A stretch of 64,000 nucleotides of DNA from Dermanyssus gallinae (taxonomy: Eukaryota; Arthropoda; Arachnida; Mesostigmata; Dermanyssidae). Every line of letters begins with the position of its first letter. Positions within the stretch are counted from its first letter, which is position 1. The stretch is from positions 62,001-126,000 of the forward strand of contig QVRM01001523.1 of NCBI GenBank assembly GCA_003439945.1, given 5' to 3'. The position numbers and the translations under genes are program-made. The notes below the pieces were generated by a model. It made no database searches, was not told the origin of the DNA, and saw only the letters and a list, made by a program, of their open reading frames with translations. Below, piece after piece: positions 58,961-64,000 of this stretch.

Positions 58961-60814
58961 AACAGCTCAAGCGGAGGCCCTGACGGCCTCAAGCCTAGAC
59001 ACCTTAAAGACCTCATTGGAAAAGGCGCTCAGATCTGCCCTCTCCTCCTTGCTCTGACGGATTTCTGCAACCTTGTCGTGAATGGCCGCCTACCAGGGTT
59101 CGCACTTAGTAATTTCTATGGAGCCAACCTTATAGCCTTAAAAAAGAAGGACGGTGGTCTCCGCCCAATAGCAGTCGGAAATACCCTGCGGCGGCTGGCG
59201 GGTAAAGTGCTAATCCGCAAATTCATGGCGCAGATTGTCGACAAAATTGCTCCCGTGCAACTGGGTTGTGGAGTTAAAGGAGGTTGCGAGGCTGCGGTCC
59301 ACGCTGCAAGAGCCTTTTTAAATATCAACTTGGAATCAAATAAGGTTTTGATAAAACTTGATTTTAAAAATGCCTTTAATTTCCTCAGAAGAGATGCGAT
59401 TCTCGACACTGTCAGATCTGACTTTCCAGCAATTTATCCCGCGGTCTATCAGATGTACAGAAGTCCATCCAATCTCTTTTGGGGGAAAGAGATAATACTA
59501 TCCAAATGTGGGGTGCAGCAAGGAGACATCGAGCTTCTTGGAGCTCCCCTCACAATGGCCTCAGCAAAACTCGCCCTGAACAGGAAGTGCGAGCTTATGG
59601 ATCTCTGGTGTTCTAGGTTAAAATCCCTGGATGCGCATCCAGCACTATACTTAATGCGAACTAGTCTTTCGACACCAAGACTTATTTATATTCTCCGTTG
59701 CACGAACGCGTCTGCCCAGAGAGGCATTTTAGAACAATTTGACGAGAAGTTACGACAATGCGTGAAACAGGTGTTAAATTTGAATTTGGATGGAGTAAGT
59801 TGGGACCAGGCCTCCCTTCCTACCTCAGCCGGAGGTCTGGGAATCCGTCGTGCAACGGATTTAGCCCAAACCGCATTCTTGGGCTCAATCACTACGTTGC
59901 ACGAGCTGATTGTATCTATATCTCCTCCGAACGCCAAGCCATTCCTAGAACGGCTTATGGAGTCCAAAAAGGAGGAATTCGCCGCCCGCCACCGCGTGGT
60001 GCTTGATGACGCACGTCAGTCTACCTTGGACGCCTTCGTAGTCGAAGCCATTAAAAAGAAAATCCTGGACAACACTGTCGTTACACTTGGCAAAGCACGC
60101 CTTCTAGCAGCCTTCAATGAATCAAGCGCCAAATGGCTACAAGCCATTCCCTCGCCGCAGCTGGGGACGATGCTGGACAATACAACACTCCGCATCGTTT
60201 CTGGCCTGCGGCTAGGGGTGGCCGTTTGCGCGCCTCATGCTTGCTCCCTTTGCGACACATCGGTGTCGCCGAGGGGAGAGCATGGCCTCAGCTGTTCTAG
60301 AAGCTGCGGAAGACATTCGCGCCACGCCGCTCTTAACGAAGTTATTTCAAAGGCGCTGCAGTCCGCTAACGTGCCCTGCAGAAAAGAGCCAGTCGGACTG
60401 GCAACGGACTCAGCCCTACGGCCAGACGGGATGACCCTGGTTCCCTGGTCCTCCGGAAAGGCCCTTGTGTGGGACGCAACCGTGTGGGACACACTGGCGC
60501 CATCTTACAGGGATCGAGCCTCAAGATCAGCAGGCGCTGTTGCCAATTCAGCGGAGCAGCGAAAAAGTTTAAAGTATCGCGAGTTGGAGGCAACCTTTAT
60601 AGTACAGCCAGTTGCGATAGAAACAATGGGGGTCATGGGCGAATCTACAGTACGTTTCCTGAGAGAAATTGGGAAAAGAGCGGCAAGTGAGAAAGATGAA
60701 AAAAGGGCGGGGGAATTTCTGCTGCAGAGAATATCCATTGAAGTGCAACGTGGAAATGCGGCCGCGGTGTTAGGCTCGCTGCCCTCAGGCAGTGGTTTAC
60801 TGGGGTTGACCTAA
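58961..60814 (+). pseudogene. Copy B ORF2: RT without active site, knuckle and RLE-like domain
   Basis: A 578-codon open frame runs from 59078. It has KKKDGGLRPIAVGNTLRRLA, LIKLDFKNAFN, then GVQQGD joined directly to IELLGAP. In copy A 95 codons, including FLDDG, lie between these blocks. After the joint the frame is intact: KWLQAIPSPQLG, C-x2-C...H-x3-C, RPDGMTLVPW, LVWDATVWDTLAPS, KYRELEATF and LLQRISIEVQRGNAAAVLG. The RLE-like motifs all look preserved (PD near 60423, VWD near 60474). RT activity is impossible; nicking ability cannot be judged. Confidence 0.8.
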
Positions 60815-60867
60815 TTTTGTAATACAAGTGTACTGCGTATAATACAAATAAATAAACTGAGGTGTTT

Positions 60868-61490
60868 TTATAGGGCAACGCTACGCAAAGCCCAAAGAGT
60901 GGCTGCTCTGCGTATCACGATGGCCTATAGAACAGTCAGCACAACGGCCGTCCTTGTTATGGCCAGCACAGTCCCCTGGGACCTGAAAGCAAATGAACGC
61001 TTGTGGGAAGACCCGGAAAAGATAAAGGCGGAGGAAAGGATATCACCCTTGACATTTTACAGGTCGAATGGAACTCCATTCAGGACGGAGCGCCCGGGTA
61101 CCGGGTAAGGACTCTGATCCCGGATATCAGGGCCTGGATGTACCGGCCAGGTGGCGAGTTGACGTTCTACATCACCCAGGTCGTTACAAGACACAGTGAT
61201 TTCCAGTCATACTTGTTCAGAACTGGAAAAACCACATCTCCATTCTGAAAGAACTGCCAAAGCGAATCAGAGGATACGCCTGAACATACAATCTTGTGGT
61301 GCCCGGAATGGGCCGCTCAGCGTGCGGGTCTACCTAGAGCTGACGACGGCACTCTTAGAACAGCTCATACAGCCATTGATTAAGTCACGCGACGACTGGA
61401 CCAGCATTGCTTGCATTATGGAAAACATCCTGCGCGCCAAGGATCGATTGGGGGATTAGGACATGACTGGTTTTTAGTGGGTTGGAGCCT
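60868..61490 (+). pseudogene. C-terminus and 3' UTR of the split R1-like element
   Basis: Frames resume with RATLRKAQRVAALRITMAYR and end with QVVTRHSDFQSYLFRTGKTT, KNCQSESEDTPEHTILWC and a short UTR with TTTTTAGTGGGTTGGAGCC (61470-61488). TGA at 61246-61248 replaces the first Cys of the knuckle. Confidence 0.75.
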
Positions 61491-61575
61491 TACACTACCG
61501 ACCACACTTGCAGACGAGTTCCTGCGGTGGTGCACGCGTATGCGTACAGCATTTTCCAGTTAGTCCACAAAAAAA

Positions 61576-61640
61576 AAGCTTAGCCGAGTAGTTAAAGAAA
61601 ATATACCTTACACATCTCAATGTCTTTATTATTATTATTA
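61576..61640 (+). repeat. Right copy of the 55-65-bp direct repeat, with (ATT)n
   Basis: AAGCTTAGCCGAGTAGTTAA...CCTTACACATCTCAATGTC then (TTA)6, matching 53998-54061. It is preceded by a run of nine A. Confidence 0.7.
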
Positions 61641-63038
61641 TTGGCATCAAACTATAAGCGAGATTAGGTGATGATTCCAAACTGTTAGCAACCCTGTTGC
61701 AATTATGCGATTTGATACAGAGTCAAGCCGCCTTCTACGCAATTTGTGAACCTGGTGCACCAAAAGTATCCAGCTTGATAATGGTCGGGCGCGTCCGCGG
61801 TAAAGATATGACACTTACAACTTAGGCGGCAGTTAATTAGGAGCAGACCGGCAGACTGGATAAGACAGTCCTTTGAGCAGCGGCCCTACTATAGATCACG
61901 AAATAATCTTAAAAAACCGTCAACGAGAAAGATAGATACCTGCGGACAAAATCAGACAAAAAACCGCGAGCGTACATAGCAAGTTCGTTGTAGTCGTAAT
62001 AGATCACAAGGGGAAAGAGCCAGTGCCGACTGGTACCGAAGACCACGGCAAATTGCATCCCTATGATGCTTCACATTCTGGCATTTTGAGCGGTCGGTAG
62101 AGTGAAACAGGGTACATTTGCAAACGCTGCAAACGTTTTGGCGAAAATCGCATGCCAACGGCCTTGGGTGGTGGAGGAGTTAAACCGATGACCGAGAAGG
62201 TTTTATAGCAGTGCTCCGGCAGGAAAGTGGTGACGCTTACTAAATAATGGTCGAGCTCACTACACATATACCTATGTATGTCGCACCGCACCATACCATA
62301 CCGTTAGAGCATCGCCAACTAAAGGATTGCACGGGGAAAAAGTGGGAAGAGGTGTAATAATATTAAGCCACCAAACAATTAAGTAGTCATAGATGAAGAG
62401 GTAGGAAATTACGAGATATTGTGACCCCACAGCAAAAGAGACAGAGACAATACGCCGACCAGAGTTCCACAGAAATTGGGAGAAGGCTCTAAGCTGCCGG
62501 ATCGATGACGACCACAAAAAAACACATTGGTAACCACAACAATAAAAGCGGAGCTTCTGAATAAAGGAAGCAACCTGCTGTCGCGGAAGGAGTATACATG
62601 AATAACAGTCAAAGCAAGGCAGATGAGTGTACTGAACAAAAGGACAAATAAAAACAATGATAATGACACAATGACAAACAATGACAAAACAATAAGTGCG
62701 TGAAGCAAAGACAATAAAGCGTGACAGATATTTCTAAAAGTGCTGGAGCCTGTAGTCATTGTAATTATGTAGCAGGTTAAGCCACAGCCGAGAAGATAAA
62801 GGGAAAAGAAAAAGGTATTTACGCAATTTTGGAAGGTCAGTACAGGGTTGCATCTAAATATTTTAAGAAAAAGGTTATCACCGTCGAAATCGTCATCTAC
62901 ATACGCGAATAGAAACTACACTTCCCTGAGCTGTGCTTCGGCGCTGCGGCCAGTTGCACCAGTAGTCAACCAGCGACGGATCTTGCCGTAGGCATACAGG
63001 CAGGTGGGCACAAAAATTAAGAATAATGCATTCAAAGT

Positions 63039-63040
<2 letters not shown>

Positions 63041-63088
<48 letters not shown>
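63041..63088. repeat. (TA)n array
   Basis: About 24 TA units. Confidence 0.93.
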
Positions 63089-63090
<2 letters not shown>

Positions 63091-63775
63091 CGTTTAAGGT
63101 CATATATGTATATAAACACTTAACGTCATACATGTATAGTTAAGCATTTAAAATTAACAAAATTGAAAATATTCATAGTAATCGTCAAACGCTGTCACAC
63201 ACTGCATACGTTTACTGGAAAAGTATTATCTGTAAAAAGCCTAAACTACGTGTCTATGAACTAAACTCTAGTTATTACTTCTGAAGATGAACTAGGCATC
63301 GGAAGTTAAATTTGAATAATCCCTTTAAACGCATTTAATTTCCTTTCGCTTGCTACCGTCAGTCGGTATCGTTTCCACATGATTAATCAATGTCAAACGA
63401 AGAGTCTTGCTTAATCGCACATATAATTTGTTCTTTCGACTAAAATTGTAGAACAAGAGTTGAGAATGACACCGACGAAGATAAGAAGAATTGGGAAGAG
63501 CAAAGGCGTGTTTCCTCATTCCTGATCCAACTTAGCACGTCGTTGTGTCCGAGTAGCCTGTAGTAGCACGCCCCGTTAAGCTTTTTTTGTAAGCGGAAAA
63601 CAAGCTACACTTCCCTCGACTTCCTTCAGGTGTGGAGGGTTTCGTAATATGCGAGCCTCGAAAAGATCTGCAATTTTCCTCTTCGAACGTAATTTTGTAG
63701 ATTCTTACTACGAGAAGCTACCCCGACTGATGCGTTCATAAACAAGAATATTTCCATGTATGCTGTGAATCATTT

Positions 63776-63776
<1 letters not shown>

Positions 63777-63840
<64 letters not shown>
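63777..63840. repeat. (TA)n array
   Basis: About 32 TA units. Confidence 0.93.
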
Positions 63841-63841
<1 letters not shown>

Positions 63842-64000
63842 TCAATTATACAAAAACGAATATTGATTTGTTCTTGCAAAGTGTTTTGTTCTCTTTAAAA
63901 TAGCTCCCGCCCACTGCAGTGCTCCTAACAAGTATAATGGTTTGGATGATAATGCGCTTCTTTTTATTGAGACATCTGTGCTCCCCGTTTGTTATGCGAT

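Larger units (their letters stand above)
55738..60869 (+). mobile_element. Two-ORF non-LTR retrotransposon, copy B, full length
   Basis: About 5.13 kb inserted inside the R1-like element, whose reading frame resumes directly at the right border. The order is two 5' UTR repeats, an ATC-rich leader, ORF1 with zinc knuckles, ORF2 with RT and restriction-like-endonuclease motifs, and a short 3' UTR ending AAATAAATAAACTGAGGTG. It is the same family as copy A. Defects are a frameshift in ORF1 near 57185, stops early in ORF2 (58301-58303, 58910-58912) and a 285-nt in-frame loss of the RT active-site block. Confidence 0.85.
54500..61490 (+). mobile_element. R1-like non-LTR element split by copy B
   Basis: The left part (54500-55737) has PWGTPYKLIRGV, RVINKLFPQHPPFDR, ALGPDGIPVSVTK, SPTQYGFRKGRSVLSAIE, TAGVPQGLILGPLLWNLAYD, ELLAYADDLAVVV and SVAESIVLFAAPVWP. 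The right part (60870-61490) resumes exactly with ATLRKAQRVAAL, AYRTVSTTAVLVMASTVPWD and the KNCQSESEDTPEHTILWC knuckle region. Joined across the insert it follows the order of the 8410-12340 copy. Deletions, stops and a partial duplication (55350-55395) are present. The 5' end is truncated at the RLE-type fragment. Confidence 0.8.
61641..64000. other. AT-rich spacer, no recognisable gene
   Basis: Short frames only. (TA)n arrays lie at 63041-63088 and 63777-63840; a short dispersed repeat at 62927-63005 matches 46007-46080. Confidence 0.5.

Overview
The window looks like an arthropod nuclear genome. I lean towards an arachnid or mite, but that is inference and nothing in the sequence settles it. 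The evidence is one GT-AG spliced transcription-factor gene, many (TA)n and (CAA/GTT)n microsatellites, and a high density of broken non-LTR retrotransposons, Tc1/mariner DNA transposons and a BEL/Pao-like LTR element. No bacterial operons, rRNA genes or CRISPR arrays were seen. The only confident host gene is an Ets98B/SPDEF-type (spider Ets4-type) ETS factor on the minus strand, 43946 down to 32137. I assembled it by hand from six exons. All five introns are GT-AG, every phase matches, and the exons total 1827 nt (608 residues plus stop), with a PNT domain and a C-terminal ETS domain. Its last exon (32137-32219) and its two PNT exons (42212-42315, 40081-40222) are short and easy to miss. Layout: 1-3240 is copy A of a two-ORF non-LTR element whose C-terminus resembles a restriction-like endonuclease. 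3576-7258 is a different APE-type non-LTR element with a 13-bp target-site duplication. 7483-7734 is a minus-strand RT scrap. 8410-12340 is an R1-like element between two TA arrays. 13800-14540 is a mariner remnant. 14930-15850 and 22990-23900 are two copies of an unnamed dispersed repeat (X) carrying CAA/GTT tracts. 15861-19920 holds old RT and APE non-LTR remnants. 20380-21220 is the 3' end of a third restriction-like-endonuclease-type (RLE-type) copy. 21430-22120 and 29510-30290 are two copies of another unnamed repeat (Y). 26897-29406 is an internally deleted BEL/Pao-like element with nearly identical 328-bp LTRs. 32137-43946 is the Ets gene, with a Tc1-like element (33756-35324) in its fifth intron. 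46980-49470 is a decayed R1-like copy. 50336-50520 is a tRNA-derived SINE-like sequence. 54121-61490 is a nested stack: a minus-strand RLE-type fragment, then an R1-like element that is itself split by copy B of the two-ORF element (55738-60869). The rest is AT-rich or microsatellite sequence without recognisable genes. How the parts relate: the mobile elements are parasites in and around a developmental regulator. Several lost their reverse-transcriptase catalytic core by deletion, and many junctions lie in TA arrays. The most interesting signals are: copy B, whose RT active-site block is missing by a 285-nt in-frame deletion while 578 codons stay open; the ORF1/ORF2 start-stop overlap of that family; its apparent lack of an APE endonuclease despite a gag-like ORF1; and two perfect inverted repeats with 5-nt loops.
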